From the NCBI RefSeq assembly GCF_000586435.1, contig NZ_BAWH01000018.1:1-64000 (forward strand): a stretch of DNA of 64,000 nucleotides, read 5' to 3'. Of the stretch, positions 9,184 to 20,434 are shown one piece after another; positions within the stretch are counted from its first letter, which is position 1; each line of letters begins with the position of its first letter. The stretch is from Psychrobacter sp. JCM 18901 (GTDB taxonomy: Bacteria > Pseudomonadota > Gammaproteobacteria > Pseudomonadales > Moraxellaceae). The notes under the pieces are model-generated. The model had not been told where the DNA came from and did not search any database. It saw only the letters and a program-made list of their open reading frames with translations. Made by a program: the position numbers and the translations under genes.

Positions 9184-10129
9184 TTATAAACAGTCTTCGT
9201 AATCATAGGCTGAGATACGAGTATCGTCTTTGTAGCTGTCATTGCCACATAAGAATTTATCGAAACGGGTATCACCATTAATATAACGCTGCATCCATGC
9301 GATAGCAGGCTTGCTCAATAGCTTTTCGTTAAAACGATGACTGGCACAGAAATGACTGCCGTTGTTAATCTCGACCTTCATTTTTGGACCGTCAGCTTTT
9401 TGATAAAAGGTATTGGTATATTTTTTTATTCGGGGCGATACGGTCATTTTCACAAGCGATGAATAGAGCAGGCGTATCCATCGCACCATAGCTCGTATCA
9501 TGATAGGGCGTTTGTGCAATGATGGCTTGCACCGTACTGCGCTCAGTTGCCAATCGTAGCGCACCGCCGCCGCCCATTGACCAACCAATCGCGCCCAAAC
9601 GATTTGGATCGATCGTATGACTCACTGTTACATCAGCGATGAGATGATCGAGAGCCGCGCTCAATTGTTCAGCACGGCTATCCGGATTATCATAAATGGA
9701 GCTAGTATTAATAGTGATAACGACAAAACCCCAAGAGGCTAGACGCGGTCCCCACCATTTGATAGAAGACTCATAAGACACGTAACCTGGCACTACCGCG
9801 ATACCACCTAGCAGACCACAGCTACCAGCATCCGTTGGATAATGTATGGTGCCGCCACCGAAGCCATTGGCTGATTGGCGACTCACATGCTTGGACTTTA
9901 CAGAAAACGGACCGTTATCACGTGTTTTAGTGAGCTCAGTAGCAGTGATAGCGTCATCCTTTATACAGTCTACAGCCGCTAGTGAGTTTGTAGCGTCGAG
10001 TGTTGATCCAACTGGACTGAGACCTTTAACGCTAGTTTCTGACACAGTTATTTCTGCTACAGCCATCGTAGAGAAAACCAATGTACTCATCGCGATCATA
10101 AGTTGTGAAAGCACCATATTTTTCATCAT
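9184..10129 (-). CDS. Secreted PETase/Mors1-like polyester hydrolase (alpha/beta hydrolase), frameshifted
   Basis: A secreted cutinase-like esterase close to the Antarctic Moraxella TA144 lipase 1 (Mors1) and to PETase of Ideonella. An N-terminal signal peptide ends near STMAVA. Hallmarks are IKWWGPRLASWGFVVITI, the nucleophile Ser in IGWSMGGGGAL, Asp in CENDRIAP and His in NNGSHFC. Cys in ACEND and SHFC would form the type-II active-site disulphide, and LCG ... EDC the C-terminal one. The position equivalent to PETase Trp185 is Tyr (TPYHD). The frame breaks at T7 9421-9427; six T restore APNKKYTNTFYQKA. ATG 10129 is preferred over the in-frame TTG 10147. Polyester activity is inferred from homologues. 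Confidence 0.85.
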
Positions 10130-10497
10130 AGTAAATTGTATTCTCAAAGGTTGTGTGGTCGTGCACGTCTATGGGTTAGAAAAGATAGACGTAGGTAGTG
10201 ATTGTTAACTGTCATTGTTATCAATCGTTAAAGTAGTTAAATGATTAGCAAGCGAGTTAATAGCATCTAACCATACTATCCTGTATATGCAATAAACGTA
10301 ACGTTGATCTTGACCTCGTGAGTCGAAAACTGTCTTTACCGTCTCAAGTCGTAACGTGATTCCTAGTCAAGTTTTTCTACGATAATCTCTAGCTCAAATA
10401 AAGAATCTATCAAGAGGCAATAACACTTTTAAACCTGAGTATATTGATGAATGTGCTACCATAATTTGCTTGTCATTATGATAAGCATTTATCGTTT

Positions 10498-10548
10498 AAT
10501 AACGGTGATTTTGCTTATACATTTAGCATAAGCAAAATCACCGTTATT
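10498..10548. repeat. 21-bp perfect inverted repeat (hairpin) upstream of MFS gene
   Basis: Positions 10498-10518 and 10528-10548 are exact reverse complements (AATAACGGTGATTTTGCTTAT) around a 9-base loop. There is no T tract after it on either strand, so it is not a standard terminator. It lies just before the MFS gene, in the 0.44-kb divergent region shared with the polyester hydrolase gene. An operator, mRNA leader hairpin or palindromic repeat are all possible. Confidence 0.7.
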
Positions 10549-10568
10549 CCTCTCTATCATCCACGCCA

Positions 10569-11847
10569 GTGACGGTTATTATTTGCAGTCATGGTATAAC
10601 CAATATAGTCAGATCCCCTGTGAATAATTCTAAAGATCAGATCCAAGATATAACAGCTGTGCCACCAGTCACCTCCAATCATTCAACATCGTGGATATTG
10701 AAGCTCACAATTGGTCTAATAGGTATGTTTGCTTTTTTGCAAGTGTATTCTATTCAGGCAGTACTACCGGTCATGATGGTGGACTTTGCTGCGACCGAAG
10801 TTCAGGCTGGTATGATCGTTGGTGCACTGTGTTAGCCATTGCGATTATGTCACCATTTCTAGGTATGCTCTCAGATGCAGTCGGGCGCAAGTCATTTATC
10901 GTTGGCGCTTTATTGTTTTTGGCGATACCAACAGCGCTCATCGCCCAGAGCTCGAGCATTGAATGGGTCGGCATTTGGCGTTTTATGCAAGGACTGTCTG
11001 TACCGGGCATTACGGTGGTGACAATTGCCTATATCGGTGAGGAGTTTGAGGGACGGGCAATGACTGAGCTGATGTCCTTTTATGTGTCAGGATGCGTGCT
11101 TGGTGGCTTTATGGGCCGGTTCTTGTTAGGGCATTTGCATGAGTTGATAGGCTGGCGTCATGGCTACTATGTGATGACGGCGATGACGCTACTAGGGGCG
11201 ATATGGGTCGGCAAGATGCTACCATCGTCTCGTCACTTTGTGGCCAATCCTAATTTTCGCTCAGCAATACAGACGTTGGGTGAGCATGTCACCAATCGCT
11301 ATGTGGTAACAGCATGTCTGCTTGGCGCTTGCGTACTGTTCTCCCTTGTAGGCTGCTTCACTTTTATCAACTTACATTTGGCAGATAAGCTTATGAGCTT
11401 GGTACTGGTGCGCTCGCCAATATTTTTGCAGTATATTTGCTTGGTGTTATTATCACGCCATTATCTACGACATTGCTACGCCGGTTTGGCTCAGCGCGTA
11501 CAGTACGGGTAGCTATCGTCGTATCTATGGTTGGATTGTTATTAACTTTGGTCACGCCATTATGGGGGGTGATTATAGGACTGGCTATTATGTCGTCAGG
11601 TGTATTTATCACGCAGTCGGCGACCATCAGCTATATCGCGGTCAATGTGAAAAAGGGTCGCTCATTAGCTTCGGGTCTATATTATATGGGCTACTATACA
11701 GGCGGTACGCTAGGGGCATGGCTGGGTGGCATAGCTTATGCGCGAGGGCAGTGGTCTCTTACCGTATGGTTATTACTGTTTGTGCAGGTATTGGCGTTAT
11801 TAATAGCCAGTTTTGGGATGATTAAAACTACAGTACGGGCAAAGTGA
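10569..11847 (+). CDS. MFS transporter (YnfM-like family), frameshifted
   Basis: Proton-driven drug/metabolite efflux type permease of the inner membrane, about 425 residues and 12 membrane segments when reconstructed. Segments run from FAFLQVYSIQAVLPVMM through GMLSDAVGRKSFIVGALLF (the MFS loop 2-3 motif) to GVFITQSATISYIAVNV and GLYYMGYYTGGTLGAWLGG. The frame breaks near 10832 (after VGALC) and near 11390 (after LHLADK); in both places one base seems missing, not in a homopolymer. No good ATG exists at the N-terminus: GTG 10569 or GTG 10620 may be used, and the true start may be hidden by another indel. The substrate is unknown. Confidence 0.75.
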
Positions 11848-11950
11848 TTGGCTGTCTGATTTAATGTAGGCTCGGTCAGTCATCTTATGATACTTAATGT
11901 AAGACCGCTTTACACGGCGTCGCTTTTTTTCTTACTATCAATAACGATGC

Positions 11951-12220
11951 TAGGGTCTGTTGAACATTAAAATATTAGGGCTGCTGATTGCTAAAGGTGC
12001 ACCAAACGAGGCGCAAGCCGACGATAATGTCGAGACCTTAGCTAGGCTTGCAACAACGTTTGGGGTGATTTTAGCATCAGCCTTTCAGGGCAGTACTATT
12101 TTTTTGCCAGTATATGGCGAAATTGTCTAACCTAGAATGACTAGGCGTCAAAAATTGCACTGCATATTGTCTAAAAAATAGTGACTGCCAGCACCACATT
12201 TGAATGTTCAACAGACCCTA
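11951..12220. mobile_element. 266-bp MITE with 16-bp perfect terminal repeats and a long internal hairpin
   Basis: GGGTCTGTTGAACATT (11953-11968) is repeated exactly in inverse at 12203-12218; TA flanks both ends. There is no transposase. The interior holds a second, nested imperfect inverted repeat (about 11979-12019 with 12045-12082) whose core arms share CCAAACG and GCAAGCC. The element occupies most of the gap between the MFS gene and the acyl-CoA ligase, ending about 120 bp before the ligase start. The parent family is not certain; TA flanks would suit a Tc1/mariner-type or IS630-type transposase. Confidence 0.7.
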
Positions 12221-12338
12221 TTATTATAAAAATTAAAATGGTTAGCGCAGTAGATTTTATGCTGCTATTAACTTGATCGTTATTATTATTGTTATCTATC
12301 TATCCCTTATAAGTACAACAAACAAGGAAGTCAGTTCT

Positions 12339-14010
12339 ATGTCAAACATTTACCACAGTGCACCATCTGCCTACGATTATCCATTACTGGTCAAGCAATT
12401 ATTAAGCCGTGCAAAAACGGTATCGCAAGATCAAGAGATTGTGTATGCGGACAAAAAGCGCCTGACTTATAAAGAATTGTTTGAGCGGATCAATCGTTTG
12501 GCCAATGTATTGGCAGACTTAAAGCTTGATGCAGGTGATGTGGTTGCCGTGATGGATTGGGACAGTCATCGCTATCTTGAGTCTTATTTTGCCGTGCCAA
12601 TGTCAGAGTATGTTTTACAGACAGTCAATATCCGTTTATCACCTGAAAAAATCCTCTACACCATCAACCATGCCAAGCCCAAAGTGCTCATGCTCAACTC
12701 TGAGTTTGCGCCATTGGTGAAAGACTATCAGTTCGAGAACTCAAGTATTGAGCATATTATTTGGCTAGATGACAATGGTGTCACTGCTGAAGGTATCTTT
12801 GGTAGTAATCAAAGCCGTGTCACAGGCGAATATGAAGCGCTATTAGAAGCTGCCAATAGCGAATTTGATTTCCCAGATTTTGATGAAAATACCATTGCGA
12901 CGACTTTTTATACGTCAGGCACGACAGGTGATCCAAAAGGGGTTTTCTTTAGCCATCGTCAGCTAGTGCTACATACACTAGCAGAAGCGGCAACTTTGGG
13001 TATGCTGCCTGATAAGCAAGGCGTGAGCTATGGTGATGTCTATATGCCGATGACGCCAATGTTCCATGTACATGCATGGGGTTTTCCGTTTACAGCAACC
13101 ATGGTGGGTCTAAAGCAAGTCTATCCAGGTCGCTATGCGCCTGATACGTTGATGGACTTAATTGTCAATGAAAAGGTCAGTATCACCCATTGTGTACCAA
13201 CGATTTTGCAAATGGTACTCAAAGAAGCACAAGATCGTGACGTCAGCTTTAATGGTTTAAAAATGATTATTGGTGGTTCAAGATTGACCGAAGGTCTAGC
13301 CAAAACGGCCATGGACCAAGGCATTGAGGTCTATACAGGCTATGGTATGTCGGAGACAGCGCCGCTTATTAGTTTAACGGGATTTAGTCTCGATGAGCCT
13401 GAAATGACAGAGGAAGAAGACATTGCCCGTCGTTGTATGACAGGTAAACCAGTGCTTATGGTTGATGCTCAGGTATGGGGTGAAGGCAATAAGTCAGTAG
13501 GAACTGGACCAGACAATACAGGCGAGCTGGTACTGCGTGCACCTTGGTTGACCCAAAGTTACCTTAAAAACGACGACGCTGGCAAAGAGTTATGGGAAAA
13601 TGGCTATATGCATACCCAAGATATCGCTTACATACGTCCTGATGGCTATATCAAAATCACCGATCGCTTAAAAGATGTGATCAAATCAGGTGGTGAGTGG
13701 ATTTCATCACTAGAGATTGAGACTATTTTATCACTACATCCGTCAGTAGCCGATGTGTCAGTGATTGGGGTGCGTGATAAGCAATGGGGCGAGCGTCCGT
13801 TGGCTTTGGTGGTGCTAAAGCCTGATGCTAAGGATACTAGTGCTGATGATATCAAAGCGATTGCAGAAAAAGCGGTAGAGCGCGGTATCATTCCTAAGTA
13901 TGGTGTGCCAAGCCAGTTTAAATTCGTTGATGAGCTACCCAAAACTTCCGTTGGTAAACATGACAAAAAAAGTCATGCGTGAGATGTATGCCAATCAAAC
14001 TGAGATATAA
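12339..14010 (+). CDS. Fatty-acyl-CoA ligase (AMP-forming, AlkK-like), frameshifted at C-terminus
   Basis: Activates a carboxylic acid with ATP and CoA through an acyl-adenylate. Motifs: P-loop YTSGTTGDPKG, VYTGYGMSETAPL (A5), YMHTQDIAYIRPDGYIKITDRLKDVIKSGGEWIS (A7/A8) split over the C-terminal hinge, and the catalytic Lys region LPKTSVGK near the end. The pattern is that of medium/long-chain ligases of the AlkK type. An A7 run (13965-13971) closes the frame at 13982; six A give DKKVMREMYANQTEI and a stop at 14010, the normal family end. ATG 12339 has AAGGAAG upstream; the longer open frame from 12273 is not needed. It precedes the propionate and valine genes but has its own terminator. Confidence 0.88.
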
Positions 14011-14047
14011 TTAGTATTAGTTAAATGTTCAAATATTTGTATTCGTC

Positions 14048-14137
14048 AAAATGTAGCGCGTATTACACGCTTAATAGTTGACCTTTCCGATAGGCTCTGC
14101 TACATTTTAAACCGATACATATCGTATCGGTTTTTTT
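14048..14137 (+). terminator. Structured 3' region and terminator after acyl-CoA ligase
   Basis: The terminator proper is AACCGATAC (14110-14118) pairing with GTATCGGTT, followed by T7. Just before it, AAAATGTAGC (14048-14057) pairs with GCTACATTTT (14099-14108) across a 41-base loop. The two hairpins fill the first 130 bases of the 315-bp gap; the rest is the propionyl-CoA synthetase upstream region. Confidence 0.8.
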
Positions 14138-14325
14138 AATTCTGGCAAGGATGACCAGTATTTACTAAGACATGTTTTTTTTATAGTTGAAGCATTTTAG
14201 AGTTAGTATCAGCCAGTTGCACGTAGACAGTACGTTGCACGAGGTGAATACTGTTATAACTTATTGAGTGCCTTAACTACAAAATACTATTGCCTCATTT
14301 CTCGTTTATGCTAAGGACAGCTACT

Positions 14326-16349
14326 ATGAGCGACCATTCCCAATCCTCAGTTTCTACCCAAATGACAGACACGCCAAACTTCGCTGATATTTATCAAGAG
14401 TCCATTACGGATCGAGAGCAGTTTTGGGCTGAGCAGGCGAAGCGTATCTATTGGCATAAAGAGCCTGAACAAATTCTAGATGACAGCAATCTGCCTTTTG
14501 CCAGATGGTTTGTCGGCGGTGAGACCAATCTTTGTTATAACTGTGTCGATCGTCATCTGGTAGACCGTGCAGAGCAAGATGCTTTTGTGTGGGTGTCATC
14601 AGAGATTAATCAAGAATTGATAGAAACCTTTCCAGCGGTCGTTGATTCGTTTAAAGATTTAGGTAACAACGTCGAGTTTTATACAGACTATACCAAGCGC
14701 CGCCTAACTTATAATGACTTGCATAAAGAAGTTAATTATTTTGCCGATGTGCTACAGCGTCACGGTATTGACAAGGGTGACCGTGTCATTATCTATATGC
14801 CGATGATATTAGAAGCCGCTTACGCCATGCTGGCTTGTGCGCGTATTGGTGCCGTCCATTCAGTCGTATTTGGTGGGTTTGCCGCCCATAACTTGGCTAT
14901 CCGTATGGATGATGCCGAAGCCAAAATGGTCATTACGGTAGATGCAGGGCTACGCGGCGGTAAGGTTGTCAATTATAAAAACCTAGTCAATCAAGGCGTC
15001 GAGCAAGCGACTGTCAAGCCAGAGCATGTACTGGTTGTCAATCGTGGTATATTACCGTTTGAGGCAAAAGACATCGATGTTGATTATGCGACCGAGCGTC
15101 GTCATAGTTGTGAGGCCAATGCAGTCGTAGAGCCAGTTTGGCTCGAGTCAAATACCCCGTCCTATTTGCTTTATACTTCTGGTACTACTGGCACACCAAA
15201 AGGGGTGCAGCGCGATACAGGTGGTCATGCAGTCGCGCTGACGACGTCGATAGATTATGTCTATGACGGCAAGGCTGGCGAGACGTTCTGGGCGATATCT
15301 GATATTGGTTGGGCCGTCGGGCATTCTTATACGATCTATGCGCCGTTACTGGCGGGTATGACCAGTATTATGTATGAGGGCTTGCCGCATATGCCAAACC
15401 CTGGTATCTGGTGGCGTATCGTTGAAGCAAATAAAGTCAATATTCTATTCACCGCACCCACAGGTGTGCGCATGCTCAAAAAAAACAAGACGAAAGCTGG
15501 ATGACGCGTTACGATGTCTCTAGTGTGAAGTCGTTCTTTTTGGCAGGTGAGCCGCTTGATGAATCAACGGCTAGTTGGTTGACTCAGCATCTGGGCGTGC
15601 CAATTTTAGATCACTATTGGCAAACAGAGTCTGGTTGGCCAATCTTGAGCCATACACCAAAATTCAATCATAAGCCGCACAAGCAGGGGTCACCTGGTTA
15701 CCCGATGTACGGTTATGAGGCGCATGTCATCAATGAGGAGACTGGCGATTCTTGTCAGGCTGGCGAAAAAGGATTACTTGCAATTAAAGCACCACTACCG
15801 CCTGGTTGTCTCACCACGGTATGGCGTAATGACGAGCGCTTTATTAGCAGCTACTTTGGTCTGTTTGATGGTCAGCAGTACTCAACCTCGGACTATGCAG
15901 TGACAGATGAAGAGGGTTATTTTTATATCTTAGGGCGTACCGATGACGTGATAAACGTCGCAGGACATCGTATAGGCACACAAGAGATTGAAGAGGCAAT
16001 CAGTACGCATCCAGAGATGGCAGAGTGTGCCGTGGTGGGTATTCAAGACGAGCTAAAAGGTGAGCTACCTATTGCGTTCTGCGTCCTAAAAGATCAAACG
16101 CAAATTGAAACCACCGAAAACCGTTTCCGTATCGAGCAACAAGTGATAGGCGCTGTCGTCAAATCTTTGGGCGGCATTGCCCGACCAGCTGCTATCTACT
16201 TCCCGCAGGCACTGCCAAAAACTCGCTCTGGTAAAATCTTACGTCGCTCAATTCGTGCTCTAGCGGAAAACCAACCGACAGGAGATATGTCAACGCTTGA
16301 TAACCCAACTGCTATTGATGCGATCAAGCAGGCGATGAAAGATTATTGA
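14326..16349 (+). CDS. prpE: Propionate-CoA ligase (acetyl-CoA synthetase family), frameshifted
   Basis: Makes propionyl-CoA (or acetyl-CoA) from the acid, ATP and CoA. About 674 residues when joined. Motifs: LLYTSGTTGTPKGVQRDTGG (P-loop), WAISDIGWAVGHSYTIYAPLL typical of PrpE, WQTESGWPI, GRTDDVINVAGHRIGTQEIEE, and the acetylatable catalytic Lys in PKTRSGKILRRSIR. The frame breaks at an A8 run (15478-15485). Nine A give MLKKKQDESWMTRYD, six would also restore the frame. ATG 14326 has AAGGA upstream; the TTG at 14290 is in frame but poorly placed. The neighbouring valine operon ends in propionyl-CoA, which fits a role in propionyl-CoA metabolism. Confidence 0.85.
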
Positions 16350-16417
16350 TTGGTATAAATTAGCCTCATACAAAAATAGTGATGTTGTTCATCGCGTATC
16401 AAAGTCAGGTTAACTTC

Positions 16418-16448
16418 AAAAAGCTCATGAGCAATCATGGGCTTTTTT
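16418..16448 (+). terminator. Terminator after propionate-CoA ligase
   Basis: AAAGCTCATGA and TCATGGGCTTT form a hairpin around GCAA and are followed by further T. From here to the mmsA start (16694) I see AT-rich DNA with a short palindrome (GTTAT ... ATAAC near 16550) but no gene. Confidence 0.85.
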
Positions 16449-16693
16449 GTGTTTGTTATTTAAACTATTTCTATAGAAACACATGCTATTAAAATAAACT
16501 TAGATAAAATTTTGATAAAGCGCTTGACCGTAAAAATGGTTTATTGTTATAGTCAATAACGATACAAAATAAATCATTTTAAAATTCAATTTTTAATAAT
16601 GCTTTACAGACAAACATTCATCGCTTTTATTTTTCTAATAAATATCTAGGTGCCGTCACACGGTAGTCTCGCAAAAAAAGATAAGGATATCTT

Positions 16694-18178
16694 ATGCACC
16701 ACGTTCAACAGCTCATCAATGGTCAGTTCGTACAATCTAACACCGACGAATGGATTGATATCACTGATCCAGCGACGCAAGAAGTCATCGCCAAAGTGCC
16801 ACAAACCACTAATGATGAGATTAACCAAGCTGTCGCAGCCGCACAGACTGCGTTTGAGACATGGCGCAAAACGCCAATTACCACGCGTGCGCGTATCTTT
16901 TTAAAGTATCAATCTTTGATTCGTGATCATATGGATGAGCTGGCAGAAATCTTGACCGCAGAGCAAGGCAAGACGATTGCTGATGCGCGTGGTGATGTGT
17001 TCCGCGGTCTAGAAGTGGTCGAACATGCCGCTGGTATCGCCAATCTGCAAATCGGCGACTTTGTAGAAAATGTTGCGTCAGGTGTCGATACTTATAGTAT
17101 TTGGCAGCCACTCGGCGTTTGCGCTGGTATCACACCCTTTAACTTCCCAGCGATGATTCCGCTATGGATGTTCCCAATGGCGATTGCCACGGGTAATACA
17201 TTCATCCTAAAACCATCTGAACAAGATCCGATGGTGACTATGCGCTTGGTAGAGCTAGCGATTGAAGCGGGCGTACCAGAAGGCGTTCTGAACGTGGTAC
17301 ATGGTGGCAAAGCAACCGTTGATGCAATTTGTGACCATCCAGATATCAAAGCGGTTTCTTTCGTCGGTTCTACTCATGTAGGCAAACATGTCTATGAGCG
17401 TGCAAGCCAGTCAGGTAAACGTGCCCAGTGCATGATGGGTGCTAAAAATCATGGCGTTATCCTGCCTGATGCCAATAAAGAGCAAACGCTCAATCAGCTA
17501 GCAGGCGCAGCATTTGGTGCAGCTGGTCAGCGCTGTATGGCGCTGTCCGTAGTAGTATTAGTAGGCGCAGCAGGTGAGTGGATTGATGAGATTAAAGCAA
17601 AAGCAGAAAGCTTAATCGTTTCAGCTGGTAAGCATGACAAAGACTTGGGCCCACTGATTTCTCCTGCCGCAAAAGCCCGTGTCGAGCACTTGATTGATAC
17701 TGGGGTAGAAGAGGGCGCAAGCTTGATTTTGGATGGTCGCGGCATTACCGTTGAAGGGTTCGAGAAAGGTAACTTTGTTGGGCCAACTATCTTTGATAAC
17801 GTCACAAGCGATATGCAAATTTATAAAGAAGAAATCTTTGGTCCAGTACTATGTATTATGCGTGCTAACAGCTTGGACGAAGCGATTGCACTACTGAATG
17901 CCAACCCACATGGCAATGGTACGGCGATATTTACTCAGTCAGGGGCAGCTGCACATAAATTCCAGCAAGACATTCAAGTCGGTCAAATCGGTATTAACTT
18001 GCCAATCCCTGTGCCACTACCAATGTTCTCGTTCTCAGGTTCACGTGGCAGCAAGCTTGGTGACCTAGGTCCTTATGGCAAGCAAGCCGTCCAGTTCTAT
18101 ACTCAGACAAAGACTGTGACTGCGCGTTGGTTTGATGATGAAGCGAGCCGCGGTGTTAATACGACGATTTCAATTTAA
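16694..18178 (+). CDS. mmsA: CoA-acylating methylmalonate-semialdehyde dehydrogenase
   Basis: Last step of valine (and myo-inositol/thymine) breakdown: methylmalonate semialdehyde plus NAD and CoA gives propionyl-CoA and CO2. The 494-residue protein is unbroken. ALDH fold motifs include [33 protein letters not shown], the CoA-acylating-type [12 protein letters not shown], where hydrolytic ALDHs carry Glu, and catalytic Cys in GQRCMALS. The C-terminal [32 protein letters not shown] is characteristic of MmsA and is here split by discussion only, not by a break. The ATG at 16694 has AAGGATATC upstream. First gene of the valine cluster. Confidence 0.93.
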   Translation: MHHVQQLINGQFVQSNTDEWIDITDPATQEVIAKVPQTTNDEINQAVAAAQTAFETWRKTPITTRARIFLKYQSLIRDHMDELAEILTAEQGKTIADARGDVFRGLEVVEHAAGIANLQIGDFVENVASGVDTYSIWQPLGVCAGITPFNFPAMIPLWMFPMAIATGNTFILKPSEQDPMVTMRLVELAIEAGVPEGVLNVVHGGKATVDAICDHPDIKAVSFVGSTHVGKHVYERASQSGKRAQCMMGAKNHGVILPDANKEQTLNQLAGAAFGAAGQRCMALSVVVLVGAAGEWIDEIKAKAESLIVSAGKHDKDLGPLISPAAKARVEHLIDTGVEEGASLILDGRGITVEGFEKGNFVGPTIFDNVTSDMQIYKEEIFGPVLCIMRANSLDEAIALLNANPHGNGTAIFTQSGAAAHKFQQDIQVGQIGINLPIPVPLPMFSFSGSRGSKLGDLGPYGKQAVQFYTQTKTVTARWFDDEASRGVNTTISI

Positions 18179-18397
18179 TCGTCAGCTCATTGTCGTTTCG
18201 TTATGACATTTTGTGTTTTCGGTATGACGATAATGCGACTTGCGGTACTATTAAACGCAATTTTATTATCGTTATGCCACTATCATGTCGCGCTAATGTC
18301 TTATAAAATCTCTGACCAACATTTTCATTAGCGCTTTTATTAATGTTTATCTGAGATTTAAGCCCTATATTTGATCTATAAGAACAAGGATGACCCT

Positions 18398-19561
18398 ATG
18401 GATTTTTCATTGACCGATGACCAAGTCGCCTTTCGCCAGACGGCTCGTCAGTTTGCGCAAAAAGAGCTAAAGCCAAATGCTGCTGAATGGGATCGTAACT
18501 CGCATTTCCCAATAGATATAATCAAAAAAATCTGGTGAGCTTGGCTTTTTGGGACTGTACACCAATCCAGAATATGATGGCTTGGGCCTACCAAGACTGG
18601 ACTCAGCGATGGTATTCGAAGAGCTTGCATGGGGCGACACGGCTGTAGCAGCGTATATGAGTATTCATAATATGGCGGCATGGATGATTGGTGAATATGG
18701 TAGCGATACGCTATGCAAAAAAAATATCTACCCAATATGGTCAGCGGTGAGTGGCTTGGCAGCTATTGCCTAACAGAACCAAATGCAGGCTCTGATGCAG
18801 CTCCTTACGTACCAAAGCGGAGAAGCAAGGCGAGCATTACGTACTAAACGGTGAAAAAAACCTTCATTTCTGGCGCAGGCTCAACCGATGTATTGGTAGT
18901 AATGGCACGTACTGGTGATGCTGGGCCAAAAGGCGTATCAGCATTCGTCGTAGACGCCAATAGTGCTGGTATCGAATATGGCAAAAACGAGCATAAAATG
19001 GGCTGGAAAGCACAGCCAACACGCACGATTAGTTTTAAAGACGTTAAAGTCCCTGTAGAAAACCTGATAGGTGAGGAAGGCCAAGGCTTTCGTATCGCGA
19101 TGAAAGGACTAGATGGTGGTCGTATTAATATCGGTATTTGTGCGGTAGGTACGGCACAAGCGGCGTTAGAGACCGCAACCAGTTATGTGCAAGAGCGCAG
19201 CCAGTTTGGTAGCCCGATTGCTAGCTTACAATCGGTACAGTTTAAACTTGCTGATATGTTGACCCAGACCATCGCCGCACGCCAAATGCTGTATCTAGCA
19301 GCTGATAAAGTTGACAACAACGATGGACAAGCGTCTACCTACTGCGCAATGGCAAAACGTCTGTCTACAGATCTTTGTTTCGATGTTGCTAATGAGGCCC
19401 TGCAGTTGCACGGCGGCTATGGTTATCTAAATGAGTATCCGCTCGAGCGCCATGTACGAGACTTACGTGTCCATCAAATTCTGGAAGGTACCAATGAGAT
19501 CATGCGTGTGATTATTTCACGTCAAGTTCTACAAAATGAAGGGCTAAACCAGCTACGCTAA
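18398..19561 (+). CDS. Acyl-CoA dehydrogenase, probable isobutyryl-CoA dehydrogenase, multiple frameshifts
   Basis: FAD enzyme expected to oxidise isobutyryl-CoA to methacrylyl-CoA. Recognisable parts are FSLTDDQVAFRQTARQFA, CLTEPNAGSDAA (FAD-binding signature), GEKTFISGAGSTDVLVVMARTG, MKGLDGGRINIG, LHGGYGYLNEYP and QILEGTNEIMRVIISR (region of the catalytic Glu). At least four breaks occur: A7 18524-18530, A8 18717-18724, a missing or wrong base near 18803, and A7 18854-18860. The joined length of about 387 residues is normal. Substrate is inferred from position between mmsA and the hydratase. Given the neighbours are needed together, I think the breaks are sequencing errors. Confidence 0.85.
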
Positions 19562-19593
19562 TTTATCTCGTTTTACTGAAACAAGGATGTTTT

Positions 19594-20376
19594 ATGACAG
19601 ATTATACAAATCTACAGCTATCAATTGATGGCCATACCGCAACGTTGACGTTGAATAACCCACCGGCACATACGTGGACGATGGACAGTCTGCAAGCACT
19701 TAAGCAGCTCATCACAGATCTCAATGCCAACGACGATGTTTACGCATTAATCGTGCATGGAGATGGCGAAAAATTCTTCTCAGCTGGTGCAGATTTAAAC
19801 AACTTCTCAGACGGCGATAAAGGCCGCGCAATAAGTATGGCGATTGCATTTGGTGAAGCATTTGAATCGCTATCTACCTATCGTGGCGTCAGTATCGCTG
19901 TCATCAATGGCTATGCGATGGGCGGCGGGCTAGAGTGTGCGCTCGCATGTGATATCCGTATCGCAGAAGTGCACGCCCAGATGGCACTGCCAGAGACGGG
20001 CGTGGGATTATTGCCATGTGCTGGCGGCACGCAAAATCTACCTATGTTAGTAGGAGAGGGTTGGGCTAAGCGCATGATACTGTGCGGTGAGCGGGTCGAT
20101 GCAGATACGGCATTGCGTATCGGTCTGGTTGAAGAGGTCGCTGCAAAAGGTGAAGGTTTACCAGTCGCTCAGGCCTTGGCAAAAAAAGTCGCTAAGCAAT
20201 CACCCGTCGCCGTCAGTTATTCCAAGAAACTTATTCAAGCGGCTAGAGACACCCCGCCTGCGCAGAACCTCATCCATGAGCGTGAAGCTTTCGTGAAGTT
20301 GTTTGATACCAACGATCAGCGCGAAGGGGTACAGGCCTTTTTAGAAAAACGCAAACCCAATTGGCAAAACAAATAA
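19594..20376 (+). CDS. Enoyl-CoA hydratase of the valine pathway
   Basis: Crotonase-fold enzyme, 260 residues, unbroken. It should hydrate methacrylyl-CoA to 3-hydroxyisobutyryl-CoA. The oxyanion hole is in FFSAGADLNNF and the YAMGGGLECALACD segment; the two catalytic Glu are in GGLECAL and ALPETGVGLLPCAGGTQ. The start has AAGGATG upstream. It lies 32 bp after the acyl-CoA dehydrogenase and 58 bp before the hydrolase, so translation from one mRNA is likely. Confidence 0.88.
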   Translation: MTDYTNLQLSIDGHTATLTLNNPPAHTWTMDSLQALKQLITDLNANDDVYALIVHGDGEKFFSAGADLNNFSDGDKGRAISMAIAFGEAFESLSTYRGVSIAVINGYAMGGGLECALACDIRIAEVHAQMALPETGVGLLPCAGGTQNLPMLVGEGWAKRMILCGERVDADTALRIGLVEEVAAKGEGLPVAQALAKKVAKQSPVAVSYSKKLIQAARDTPPAQNLIHEREAFVKLFDTNDQREGVQAFLEKRKPNWQNK

Positions 20377-20434
20377 ACAGCGGTCAAAACGCTTGAGCCA
20401 TAACACTTATTCTTTAATTTTGTAGGTCACTTTT

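Noticed and set aside
18221-18279. Imperfect inverted repeat GGTATGACGATAAT / ATTATCGTTATGCC between mmsA and the acyl-CoA dehydrogenase gene
   Set aside because: Two mismatches, a long loop and no T tract; not enough to call a terminator or operator.
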